From NCBI GenBank assembly GCA_002720485.1, contig PBIQ01000029.1:1-64000 (forward strand): 64,000 nt of DNA, written 5' to 3'. The notes beneath the pieces were generated by a model. It was not told the origin of the DNA, did no database searches, and saw only the letters and a list, made by a program, of their open reading frames with translations. Of this stretch, positions 27,224 to 35,772 are shown piece by piece; position 1 is the stretch's first letter, and every line of letters starts with the position of its first letter. Source of the DNA: Acidimicrobiaceae bacterium (GTDB taxonomy: Bacteria; Actinomycetota; Acidimicrobiia; Acidimicrobiales; UBA8592). Made by a program: the position numbers and the translations under genes.

Positions 27224-30200
27224 ATGCGGTTCCGCAGAAAATTACTAGTAGTTGTCCTCTCTATTACTGGGTTGCTGTCTACTGCGTTCGCTGCTCCAAC
27301 ATACGCCTTTCAGGATGGTGAGAATGATGGTCAGTGGTGCATAGAAGAGGGCGGTATCTGGGATGGCACAATGTGCAGCTTCCCGCAAGAGGAATGGGAC
27401 GAAGAGCAGTGGTGCTATGACGAGGGTGGCACGTGGGATGGCACAATGTGCAGCTTCCCTTGGGACGGTGAAGAATGGCAAGATGATGGATCTATCTGGT
27501 CCGCCCCCGACCAAGAATCATGCATTGAACGCGGCGGCGCATGGGCTGATGAAGGTGACTGGGGTTACTGCTACGAAGAATGGCAAGATGATGGATCTAT
27601 CTGGTCCGCCCCCGACCAAGAATCATGCATAGAACGCGGCGGCGCATGGGCTGATGAAGGTGACTGGGGTTGGTGCTATGAAGACGACGGCTCTGCATGG
27701 TCTGCGCGCGATGAAACAACTTGTTTAGAACGTGCCGGCATCTGGGAATCCGATGGCGATTGGGGCTACTGCTATGAGGAATGGGTTCCAGAAGATGATG
27801 GATCTCTTTGGACGGCGCCTGATGAAACAACTTGCATTGAACGCGGCGGCATCTGGGAATCTGATGGTGATTGGGGTTACTGCTATGAGGGATGGCAAGA
27901 TGATGGTTCAATCTGGTCCGCCCCCGACCAAGAATCATGCATAGAACGCGGCGGCATCTGGGAATCCCAAGAAGATTGGGGCTACTGCTGGGAAGACTCG
28001 GGAGAAGCATGGGATGCGCGCGATCAACCAACCTGTGAAGAACGAGGTGGCACTTGGGAGTCGGCCGACCCTCAGGACCCCCAAAACCCTGATGGATGGT
28101 GTATAGCAGAATGGGATGAATCAAACTATCAACCAGCAGGAGAGTATAACGAGGCGTCAGGATGCTGGGTAGAAGCATACGAAGATGGATCCATATTCGA
28201 ATCATGTGATGATGGATCAGGGTCATGGTTTGACCCTGTCACCGGTGAGACTCAAACTTGGTCGCCGGCAATCTATAACGAAGAAACTGGATGCACTACC
28301 CAGACCTACAATGGTTTTTCCGAGACCTGGTGTGACGATGGGACCCAATACTGGGAGGATGAAGATGGTGGCGTAAACATCTCTTCCTATGATGAGGCAA
28401 CTGGCTGTTGGTCAGATATTTTCGCTGATGGTTCTTCAAGCGTTTACTGCGAGGATGGCTTTAGTTCATGGACTGACCCTGATGGGAACACAGAGACGTG
28501 GGCTGCGCCGGAGGTCAACGTCGATCCTGAAACAGGTTGCACTATTGAGATTTATGATGACTGGAGCAACACATGGTGTCCAAATGGGGATTCAAGCTGG
28601 GAAGATGCCGATGGAACACGGGGAACCTACAACGCCCAAACTGGGTGTAGTGAAACGTTTTATCCGGATGGCGGGAGGGACACTTATTGTTCCGATGGCT
28701 CTGGTTCTTATACAAGCGCTGATGGCGAAACTGACACTTGGGGTGAAACCGAGTACGACCCAGAAACGGGTTGTTATACGCAAGTCTATTCTGATGGCGA
28801 ATCAACTTGGTGTGATGACGGTACCAGCATCTGGACCGATGAATTCGGCAACTCAAGCACGTACACTTACGACGAGTCAACAGGCTGTAGTACTGAAATC
28901 TATTCAGATGGGGCGGTATCAACCTGGTGTGAGGATGGTTCTGGCACGTGGCAGGACGCTGATGGCACGATTGAGACTTGGACAGCTCCAGTAGTTACCT
29001 TCGACGAAGCTTCCGGTTGTACTACGGAAGAGTACGACAATGGTGAAGTCTGGACCTGGTGTGAGGATGGGACATATACGTTTGTCGATGCATACGGCAA
29101 TACTGATACCTGGATACCTCCTGAAGAAGAAATTCGCGAAGACGGAGCGCTCGTCCTCACATTTGATGATGGAACGGTTGAAATACAGAACCCTGATGGA
29201 ACTTACCGTGTTACTTGGCCCGATGGTTCTTGGTATGAGGAAGAAATCATGGAAGATGGCTCTCGAGTTGAGCGCTACTCTGATGGGTCGACCTATGTTG
29301 AGTTTGCTGATGGCACTTCCAAGTATACGGACCCCTATGGTGAGACATCTCGAACTGTCGCCATAGGTCAAGGTGATACTGCTGGTTGGCTAACACAATT
29401 TGATGACGGCAGCAGCTATACCGTTTACGACAATGGCCGCGAAAGCTTCACTGACACATCTGGGTTCAGTGTCGAAATTCTTGTTGACCCCGAGACAGGA
29501 GTTAGAACCGAAACTTCCAGTGATGGAACAATCCGAAGAGAAGACCCTGATGGTTCATTCTCAATTATCTATCCCGATGGAACCCGCGACGTTGGTACAT
29601 TTAACCCTGACGGTGATCTTGTAGTCACCTTTGCTGATGGTTCAAATTTAGTGATCCGTAATGATGGGTCTGAAACCTTTCAGGACCCATACGGCGTTAC
29701 CACCATCATTACCCTTGATGGCGAAGGGCGAAGAACTGAAGTTTCTAGCGATGGCTGGACTTCAACGACCTCTGCAGATGGTTCAACTGTTCGAGTTACG
29801 TCTCCTGACGGGTATGTTGAAAACACGGTCTTCTCCGATGATGGTTCGTACATTACTACAGGAAGCGACGGGTCATCAGTTCGATACGATGCCGGAACTC
29901 AGCAAACTACTTTTGTGAACCCAGCTGGAGTGATCGAGATTCTTCGAATAGATCAGGACGGCAATGAAGTCCTCACAAATTCAAACGGGGACATTTACGA
30001 ATACAACCCTCTTTCGAACACATCTTCGTTCATCGACGCTGATGGAAACACGCAAACGAGTGAGCGAACCGAAGATGGAGGGTATATCGTCACCCTCGAA
30101 GATGGAACAGTTGTCGAGCTCGACCCTTCTGGTAAGCCTTTAAACAGCGAGGCTGACATATCAGAAACCGATACGACGTTGGACATAGCATGGGAAAACG

Positions 30201-30565
30201 TAGGTGAATCAGATGACACTATTGAGCGTGTCGAATGGGACAAAGAGACAAACACTCTGGGCACTTGGACGATAGAAGGCAATCTGAGTAGAGAAATAAG
30301 TGTTGAAGACGATGGCTCTGTGATAGTCGAAGTTGATGGGCAAACGATCGAATATGATCCTGCCACTGGAGTCACCGGTGTTAATGAGATTTTCTACGAG
30401 CTCGGTGAAACGATTATTACTACTTCGGGACCTGGATCTGCAACGATCTCCGAAGACGGGGCGACCTTCACTGTCGACTACGACGGAATAAACGCCACGG
30501 CGGTGGCAGGGGCAACGGGAGTCACCGTTGAAATTGATGGGGAAATCTATGAATTCTCCTACTAG
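27224..30565 (+). CDS. Large secreted cysteine- and tryptophan-rich repeat protein
   Basis: An 1113-residue, strongly acidic exported protein with AGGAGG seven bases before the ATG. Residues 1-28 form a Sec signal peptide (RFRRK, hydrophobic core, APTYA cleavage site). Region A (about 38-305) has eight units, each with one cysteine pair; five read C-[IL]-E-R-x-G-x-W then C-Y or C-W, with C-x15-C spacing. Region B (about 314-635) has eight units with TGC, YxDG and TWCxDG motifs and C-x12/13-C spacing. Region C (about 638-1113) has no cysteine and is built of short DG hairpins such as PDGSW and DPYG, reminiscent of Tcp10-C/G-box repeats. No sorting signal or membrane anchor is visible. The even cysteine counts suggest one disulfide per unit. 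Function unknown; an extracellular matrix or adhesive fibre is inference. Confidence 0.88.
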   Translation: MRFRRKLLVVVLSITGLLSTAFAAPTYAFQDGENDGQWCIEEGGIWDGTMCSFPQEEWDEEQWCYDEGGTWDGTMCSFPWDGEEWQDDGSIWSAPDQESCIERGGAWADEGDWGYCYEEWQDDGSIWSAPDQESCIERGGAWADEGDWGWCYEDDGSAWSARDETTCLERAGIWESDGDWGYCYEEWVPEDDGSLWTAPDETTCIERGGIWESDGDWGYCYEGWQDDGSIWSAPDQESCIERGGIWESQEDWGYCWEDSGEAWDARDQPTCEERGGTWESADPQDPQNPDGWCIAEWDESNYQPAGEYNEASGCWVEAYEDGSIFESCDDGSGSWFDPVTGETQTWSPAIYNEETGCTTQTYNGFSETWCDDGTQYWEDEDGGVNISSYDEATGCWSDIFADGSSSVYCEDGFSSWTDPDGNTETWAAPEVNVDPETGCTIEIYDDWSNTWCPNGDSSWEDADGTRGTYNAQTGCSETFYPDGGRDTYCSDGSGSYTSADGETDTWGETEYDPETGCYTQVYSDGESTWCDDGTSIWTDEFGNSSTYTYDESTGCSTEIYSDGAVSTWCEDGSGTWQDADGTIETWTAPVVTFDEASGCTTEEYDNGEVWTWCEDGTYTFVDAYGNTDTWIPPEEEIREDGALVLTFDDGTVEIQNPDGTYRVTWPDGSWYEEEIMEDGSRVERYSDGSTYVEFADGTSKYTDPYGETSRTVAIGQGDTAGWLTQFDDGSSYTVYDNGRESFTDTSGFSVEILVDPETGVRTETSSDGTIRREDPDGSFSIIYPDGTRDVGTFNPDGDLVVTFADGSNLVIRNDGSETFQDPYGVTTIITLDGEGRRTEVSSDGWTSTTSADGSTVRVTSPDGYVENTVFSDDGSYITTGSDGSSVRYDAGTQQTTFVNPAGVIEILRIDQDGNEVLTNSNGDIYEYNPLSNTSSFIDADGNTQTSERTEDGGYIVTLEDGTVVELDPSGKPLNSEADISETDTTLDIAWENVGESDDTIERVEWDKETNTLGTWTIEGNLSREISVEDDGSVIVEVDGQTIEYDPATGVTGVNEIFYELGETIITTSGPGSATISEDGATFTVDYDGINATAVAGATGVTVEIDGEIYEFSY
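27476..27685 (+). repeat. Tandem 105-base near-identical coding repeat
   Basis: Two adjacent 105-base units (27476-27580 and 27581-27685) differ at only a few positions and encode 35-residue copies of the region A unit. A partial third copy begins at 27893. The near identity at DNA level points to recent duplication or ongoing recombination, and assemblies may miscount the copies. Confidence 0.85.
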
Positions 30566-31193
30566 AACCAGAATTATCAGGCCAGAAAAAAAACTCTCTC
30601 CTTTAAGGATGCTCGGTATTTTCACTGTGTCGTGCATGCTTTTTGTAGGTGCATGTGGAGGTGGAGGCGAAGAAAAAACTAGCTCAAGCGCCGACAGTTC
30701 CTCTACGAGCGCCGTAGACGATGGGGGAAGCAGTGGAAAGAACCAAGGCAGCGGAACCTCCAATGGAGGGGATTGTGTTCTTGAAGTCAACGCAGACTGT
30801 AGCGGAGCGGACCTTTCTGGCCAAGACTTATCAGCAGTAATCGCCCCCGGTGTCAACCTCCGAGGCGCAAATCTTAGTGGAGCAATTCTCGATGGCGCCC
30901 TCTTGGTTGGAGCGAAATTAACCGGAGCTGACCTTAGCGGGGTTTCTCTCGCACACGCTAACTTATCCGCTGCAATCCTGGCTCAAATTCGTGCACCTGC
31001 AGCGGTATTCTTTGAAACAAACCTCACACATGCAGACCTAACGCAAGCCGACTTAAACACTGCGGTAATGATAGGGACAAAACTTAACTCCGCGAACCTT
31101 ACAGGGGCATCCGTTGAAGGTTTAATTGATCGACGAACAGAAAAATGCGGAACCATTTGGGTCGATGGATCACTTGATAACTCAGGTTGTTAA
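30549..31193 (+). CDS. Pentapeptide-repeat lipoprotein
   Basis: A 214-residue protein starting at an ATG that overlaps the end of the repeat-protein gene by 17 bases. After a basic N-terminus comes a hydrophobic stretch and the lipobox FVGAC, so the mature protein should be a diacylated lipoprotein from that cysteine. A Ser/Gly linker follows. Then come about fifteen pentapeptide repeats (ADLSG, ANLSG, AKLTG, AHANL type), which fold as a right-handed quadrilateral beta helix. A C-terminal pair of cysteines may cap it. The overlap suggests co-translation with the giant protein; membrane anchoring of a shared complex is inference. Confidence 0.86.
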   Translation: MNSPTRTRIIRPEKKLSPLRMLGIFTVSCMLFVGACGGGGEEKTSSSADSSSTSAVDDGGSSGKNQGSGTSNGGDCVLEVNADCSGADLSGQDLSAVIAPGVNLRGANLSGAILDGALLVGAKLTGADLSGVSLAHANLSAAILAQIRAPAAVFFETNLTHADLTQADLNTAVMIGTKLNSANLTGASVEGLIDRRTEKCGTIWVDGSLDNSGC

Positions 31194-31259
31194 TCCCGCC
31201 ATTAAACCTGCTTCCCCTAGTGACTCATCTATGCCACGAGAGCCATGTAACATCGCCAT

Positions 31260-32624
31260 ATGCGACATATCGCACTTTTCATAGCTAAGGCGGCGGGAAC
31301 AATCTCCCGCATTCTTAGACGAGGAGGAGGAACTTCCCTCCCCGGAATGATCTTGATGAAGATGCGGCCTACGATGCTACGTGAAATGGCACAAGATCTC
31401 GAAGACGGCGTAATCGTCATCTCAGCAACGAACGGGAAAACAACCACGGCCCGCATGGTGGCAAATGCTATTCAAGAGTCTGAAACCTCATATGTGGCTA
31501 ACACATCCGGAGCGAACCTAGCAAGTGGAATAGCCACAGCCCTACTGGCCAAAAAGCCTGAAGACAGACTCGGGATTTTCGAAGTTGACGAGGCCGCACT
31601 TCCGACTCTCATCCCCGAATTACAACCATCGGTTATTGTCTTAATGAACCTTTTCCGCGACCAACTTGACCGATACGGAGAACTGGAATCAACCATTCAA
31701 AAATGGAAAGACATGATTCAGTCTCTTCCAGAAACAACGAAACTCATTGTCAATGCTGATGACCCTGCGCTCGGCTTTCTCGGCTCACAACATTCGAATG
31801 TAGAGTTCTTTGGAATAGAACAAAACCAATATGGAAGTGTTATCTTACCGCATGCCGCCGATTCCATACATTGCCAAAAATGTGACAGCGCTCTTCAATT
31901 CCAACAAACCACCATAGGCCACCTAGGACACTGGAGCTGCCAAAACTGTGGAGAGCAAAGACCTCAACCAACATTTACCGGAACCAATATCAATCTGAAC
32001 GAACTCAACGGGTCTGAATTCTCCGTAGTTTCCAAATCGAATTCAATAGATTTAGAGGTTCCGCTCGCTGGGCTTCACAACGTATACAATGCGCTCGCTG
32101 CTTTCTCAATATGTTCTGCGAGCGGCATCAAAAGTAGCAACATACAAAAAGGCTTATCGACGCTTTCTGCTGCTTTCGGAAGAAATGAAATAATTACTTA
32201 CGCAGGAACCGAAATGATGCTCTTACTTGCAAAGAATCCTGCTGGCGCCAACCAGAACCTCCAAACGCTTCTCCTAACGGAAGAAAAAATTGATTTAGTT
32301 ATTTCCCTAAATGACAGAACTGCAGATGGAAAAGATATTAGTTGGATTTGGGACGTCGATTACGATATGATATTCGATCGAATAGCCACCCTTACCATCA
32401 GCGGCGATCGGGCTTATGACCTTGCTCTTCGTTTCTATTACTCGGACTTCCCTACTTCGAACATGCATATAGTTCCATCTGTAGAGGGCCTTCTGAATCA
32501 TTTAAAAGACTCGTGCGAAAGCTTACAGAGGGTCGTGATACTCCCGACATATACGGCGATGCTCGATTTACGTTCCCAACTAAACAAAGTTGGGGCAACT
32601 CATTCTTTTTGGGAGGAACAATGA
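31260..32624 (+). CDS. murT: Lipid II isoglutaminyl synthase, MurT subunit
   Basis: With GatD, MurT amidates the D-glutamate of lipid II to D-isoglutamine using ATP and glutamine. The 454-residue Mur-ligase-fold protein has the P-loop SATNGKTTT near residue 55. An inserted zinc ribbon (CQKC and CQNC, about 204-228) is diagnostic of MurT. The C-terminal DUF1727 domain includes LLAKNPAGANQ, which carries the conserved region contacting GatD. Its TGA overlaps the gatD ATG. The length is normal. Confidence 0.95.
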   Translation: MRHIALFIAKAAGTISRILRRGGGTSLPGMILMKMRPTMLREMAQDLEDGVIVISATNGKTTTARMVANAIQESETSYVANTSGANLASGIATALLAKKPEDRLGIFEVDEAALPTLIPELQPSVIVLMNLFRDQLDRYGELESTIQKWKDMIQSLPETTKLIVNADDPALGFLGSQHSNVEFFGIEQNQYGSVILPHAADSIHCQKCDSALQFQQTTIGHLGHWSCQNCGEQRPQPTFTGTNINLNELNGSEFSVVSKSNSIDLEVPLAGLHNVYNALAAFSICSASGIKSSNIQKGLSTLSAAFGRNEIITYAGTEMMLLLAKNPAGANQNLQTLLLTEEKIDLVISLNDRTADGKDISWIWDVDYDMIFDRIATLTISGDRAYDLALRFYYSDFPTSNMHIVPSVEGLLNHLKDSCESLQRVVILPTYTAMLDLRSQLNKVGATHSFWEEQ

Positions 32625-33361
32625 CAGAAATACGTATCTGCCACCTCTACCCGAAGGAAATGAATATTTACGGAGACCGCGGTAATATCGCCGTTTTGCA
32701 GAAACGACTTGAACGTCGAGGATACTCATCATCGGTAACTCCTATAGGGGCTGGTGAAGACTTCAACCCAAGTATTTTCGACCTCTGCTATCTCGGAGGC
32801 GGCCAAGATCGAGATCAAATAATAGTGGCACATGATCTACAAAAAAAGTCTGCAGCATTACGCTCTGGCGCTGAAGACGGAATGGTTTTTCTATGGGTCT
32901 GCGGTGGGATACAACTTGCTGGTGAAGGGTACACAGACTCAGACGGCCGGAGGATTCCAGGCGTCGGGATTCTTGATTTAGATACTTCTGCTGGAAATAG
33001 AAGACTCATTGGAGATCTAGTACTGAATGCGGAACTCGACGGCGAAACCTCTACCCTTGTCGGCTATGAGAACCATGCAGGGAGAACTTTTCTAGGCCCT
33101 GATGCCACCCCATTAGGTTCCGTACTTAAGGGGTATGGAAATAATGGCGCTGATCAAACCGAAGGAGCAGTTCAAGAAAGGGTGATTGGCACATACATGC
33201 ATGGACCTATTTTGCCAAAAAACCCTTGGCTAGCAGACAAACTTCTTACATGGGCGATTGAGCATAACACGGGGGGAATTCCCGCTCTGAGCCCCTTGGA
33301 TGACTCCTTAGAAAATCTCGCACAGCAAGTGGCAATATCACGCGCTGGCGTGAAACGATAG
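32621..33361 (+). CDS. gatD: Lipid II isoglutaminyl synthase, glutaminase subunit GatD
   Basis: A class I glutamine amidotransferase that supplies ammonia to MurT. The start at 32621 is set by GGGAGGAACA just upstream and the ATGA overlap with murT, giving 246 residues. The catalytic cysteine is C94 in WVCGGIQLAG and the histidine is H194 in YMHGPILPK, matching the C94/H189 dyad described for Staphylococcus GatD. As in that family, no obvious third triad residue follows the histidine. It forms a two-gene operon with murT. Confidence 0.95.
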   Translation: MTEIRICHLYPKEMNIYGDRGNIAVLQKRLERRGYSSSVTPIGAGEDFNPSIFDLCYLGGGQDRDQIIVAHDLQKKSAALRSGAEDGMVFLWVCGGIQLAGEGYTDSDGRRIPGVGILDLDTSAGNRRLIGDLVLNAELDGETSTLVGYENHAGRTFLGPDATPLGSVLKGYGNNGADQTEGAVQERVIGTYMHGPILPKNPWLADKLLTWAIEHNTGGIPALSPLDDSLENLAQQVAISRAGVKR

Positions 33362-33403
33362 GCCTATAGTCAAAACCGAGAATGGAGCGAGTAGGTTACT
33401 TAT

Positions 33404-34285
33404 ATGCCAGGAAGATACTCCTACACCAGCCCATGGTCACGCGGAAACGACCCGTGGTTCCGAATAGGGCAAATCGATGTCACAACAACCGTGGGCTTGA
33501 TCGGCTTAGGGATTATTTCAGTATTTGTGTGGGCGATAGAAGGAACAAACCATGAAATTAGTAGAGAACTATTCCTCGCCCCTGAAAGGGTCCTAGATGG
33601 TGAGATCTGGAGATTAATTACCTGGCCACTGGTCAATCAAGCTAGCTTCTGGACTATTTTCCTGTTCTTTATCCTCTATATGCTCGGCAATCAATTAGAA
33701 AATTTGATGGGACGAAGAACCTTTCTTTACCTACTCTTGGCCCTTACAGTTATTCCAGCTGTTGTAGTGACCTTAGCTAGTCTTTCAAGTTCTGACCCTA
33801 TAGGGCTTTTTGGATTACGTTTCGTCGAATTAGGTGTTCTCATTGCCTTTGCTTCTCAATTTCCTTTTGCTCGATTCTGGCCGGGGATTCCCGCATGGGG
33901 AATCGTCAGCGTTATCGTTGGCCTCCAGTTCCTTGACGCACTCCAAATGCGATCTGGCATGCAAGCTCTAGCATTACTCAGCGTTGCAATTACGGCCCTT
34001 ATTGGAATGAGATCTCTAGGGTATGCTCAAGATTTACAATGGATTCCAGCTCTCCCCCTTGCAGGGAAATCTCGAAATCAACCTCGCCAAAAATCACCGC
34101 GCAGAAGAAAGACGAGAAAGAACCATTTACGGGCAGTTACAGATTTTCGCGACCGGCATACTGAAAAGGAAATAGACCAAATATTGGATCAAGTCGCAGA
34201 TGAAGGAGTTGAAAGCCTTTCGAAAGAACAACGAAAGCGACTAGAACAGCATTCAAAGGCATTAAGGAAACGCCGCGACAGATAA
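33404..34285 (+). CDS. Rhomboid-fold membrane protein without protease residues, DUF6576-like tail
   Basis: A 293-residue protein with six predicted membrane spans. WRLITWPLVNQASFWTI and YMLGNQLENLMGRR match the early rhomboid helices. However, the GxSG serine motif is replaced by GLFGLRF and the later catalytic His is missing, so it cannot be a serine protease. A basic linker of about 40 residues follows. The C-terminal helix region (EIDQILDQVADEGVESL, then SKEQRKRLE) resembles the DUF6576 tail found on actinobacterial rhomboid-like proteins. Its stop shares one base with the cysQ start. Confidence 0.82.
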   Translation: MPGRYSYTSPWSRGNDPWFRIGQIDVTTTVGLIGLGIISVFVWAIEGTNHEISRELFLAPERVLDGEIWRLITWPLVNQASFWTIFLFFILYMLGNQLENLMGRRTFLYLLLALTVIPAVVVTLASLSSSDPIGLFGLRFVELGVLIAFASQFPFARFWPGIPAWGIVSVIVGLQFLDALQMRSGMQALALLSVAITALIGMRSLGYAQDLQWIPALPLAGKSRNQPRQKSPRRRKTRKNHLRAVTDFRDRHTEKEIDQILDQVADEGVESLSKEQRKRLEQHSKALRKRRDR

Positions 34286-35034
34286 TGGCGAAACTCTCTG
34301 AACTGGATCATGAATTCGCAAGCTATGCTGCGACCGAAGCAGGAAAGCTATTGCTAGAAATACGTGATGGTATTCATGAGTTAGATGCTTCAAGCCCTGA
34401 CCTAGGCACATACGCCGACACTCAGTCTCATGAGCTTCTAATGAAGTTGATCTCTGACCAATTTCCCGATGATGGGATCCTTTCAGAAGAAGAAACTGAT
34501 GACTCCAGCAGACTTAGCAAAGACCGTGTATGGATTATCGATCCCTTGGACGGAACCCGTGAGTACGGAATTAAGGAAAGATCTGACTGGGCTGTCCATG
34601 TGGCACTTTCTAACAATGGCATCCCTGAAGTAGGTGCGGTTGCGCTTCCAAGCTTTGCAATGACATACAGTACCTTCAGGCCTCCCCATCCCCCTTCAGC
34701 CTCCGACACAATCAGAATTATCTATAGTCGAACAAGGTCCGTCCCTGTGGCAGAGTTCCTTTCAGAGGAATTAAACGGTGATCTGTTTCAAATGGGTTCT
34801 GCTGGAGCGAAAACTATGGCAGTTGTTAATGGAGATGCTGATATTTATGTTCATTCTGGAGGTCAATATGAGTGGGATAACTGCGCGCCTGTTGCTGTAG
34901 CACTGGCATCCGGCATCCACGCCTCAAGGCTTGATGGGTCACCGCTTCGATACAACCAGAAAGATCTCTTCGTTCCGGACTTGCTCATCTGCAGGAAAGA
35001 TCTGGCAGATCCTGTTCTGACACTACTCGGATGA
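34285..35034 (+). CDS. cysQ: 3'(2'),5'-bisphosphate nucleotidase CysQ / inositol monophosphatase family
   Basis: A 249-residue lithium-sensitive phosphatase of the IMPase superfamily. Metal ligands are seen in LSEEETD near residue 69 and IDPLDGTREY near 88, and the C-terminal motif is WDNCAPVAVALASG. The DGTREY variant and length favour CysQ, which removes the 3'-phosphate of PAP from sulfate assimilation; some relatives act on inositol phosphates. The ATG shares one base with the preceding stop. Confidence 0.88.
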   Translation: MAKLSELDHEFASYAATEAGKLLLEIRDGIHELDASSPDLGTYADTQSHELLMKLISDQFPDDGILSEEETDDSSRLSKDRVWIIDPLDGTREYGIKERSDWAVHVALSNNGIPEVGAVALPSFAMTYSTFRPPHPPSASDTIRIIYSRTRSVPVAEFLSEELNGDLFQMGSAGAKTMAVVNGDADIYVHSGGQYEWDNCAPVAVALASGIHASRLDGSPLRYNQKDLFVPDLLICRKDLADPVLTLLG

Positions 35035-35057
35035 ATTTTCAGGTGTAGAGTCCGAGA

Positions 35058-35720
35058 ATGCGTTTAGTTATCGCCTCATGCTCAGTTGATTACAAGGGGC
35101 GACTTCAGGCATATTTACCAACTGCTAAGAGGCTAATCATTGTAAAGGCAGATGGCTGTGTAGCTATTCATGCTGACACTCGGGGCGCATACAAGCCCCT
35201 GATGTGGATGAACGCCCCCAATAGAATCGTTGAAGGGAATGAATCATGGGTTGTCTCAAATCCGAAAGGCGAACACTTGCGAATAACTATTGAGGAGACT
35301 TTGTATGACACAAGTTTCGACCTCGGAGAGGATCCGGGTCTGCAAAAGGATGGGGTGGAGGCGCATTTACAACTTCTTCTAGCAGACAACCCCGAGGAGA
35401 TTGAAGAAGGCCTATCTTTGACTCGGAGAGAATTTCCAACAGATATTGGCCCTGTCGATATGCTGTGCCGCGACGGCGAAGGCGAGGCTGTCGCCATCGA
35501 AATCAAAAGGCGAGGGGGAATTGATGGAGTTGAGCAGCTTACTCGCTACCTCGAATACTTGAACCGCGATCCAAAGCTTCGGCCGGTTAGAGGCATATTT
35601 GTCGCTCAAGAAATAACCCCACAGGCAAAAACATTGGCAAAAGATCGAGATATAGGCTTTGTCGAGATTGATTATGAGGAATTGAAGGGAATAGAATCCA
35701 ACGTCCTCCGACTGTTTTAG
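35058..35720 (+). CDS. nucS: Mismatch-specific endonuclease NucS (EndoMS)
   Basis: NucS cuts both strands at certain mismatches and provides the non-canonical mismatch repair of actinobacteria and archaea that lack MutS/MutL. The 220-residue protein begins [15 protein letters not shown], the family N-terminus. The RecB-like nuclease core [17 protein letters not shown] and [10 protein letters not shown] (about 130-170) contains the Asp, Glu and Lys of the active site. It ends NVLRLF, matching the C-terminal clamp-binding motif of actinobacterial NucS. The length is typical. Confidence 0.95.
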   Translation: MRLVIASCSVDYKGRLQAYLPTAKRLIIVKADGCVAIHADTRGAYKPLMWMNAPNRIVEGNESWVVSNPKGEHLRITIEETLYDTSFDLGEDPGLQKDGVEAHLQLLLADNPEEIEEGLSLTRREFPTDIGPVDMLCRDGEGEAVAIEIKRRGGIDGVEQLTRYLEYLNRDPKLRPVRGIFVAQEITPQAKTLAKDRDIGFVEIDYEELKGIESNVLRLF

Positions 35721-35772
35721 GATAGGAATCTAAAATTTGTTAAGAGAAAAGACACAGAGGTGACATAGTGGG

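Noticed and set aside
27476-27960. Repeated 105-base blocks considered as CRISPR or mobile-element repeats
   Set aside because: They are in-frame protein repeats without spacers, target-site duplications or transposase.
27597-28226. Long open frame on the minus strand inside the repeat protein
   Set aside because: It mirrors the repeated codons of the plus-strand gene and has no coherent protein features; the plus strand has signal peptide, ribosome-binding site and consistent repeats.
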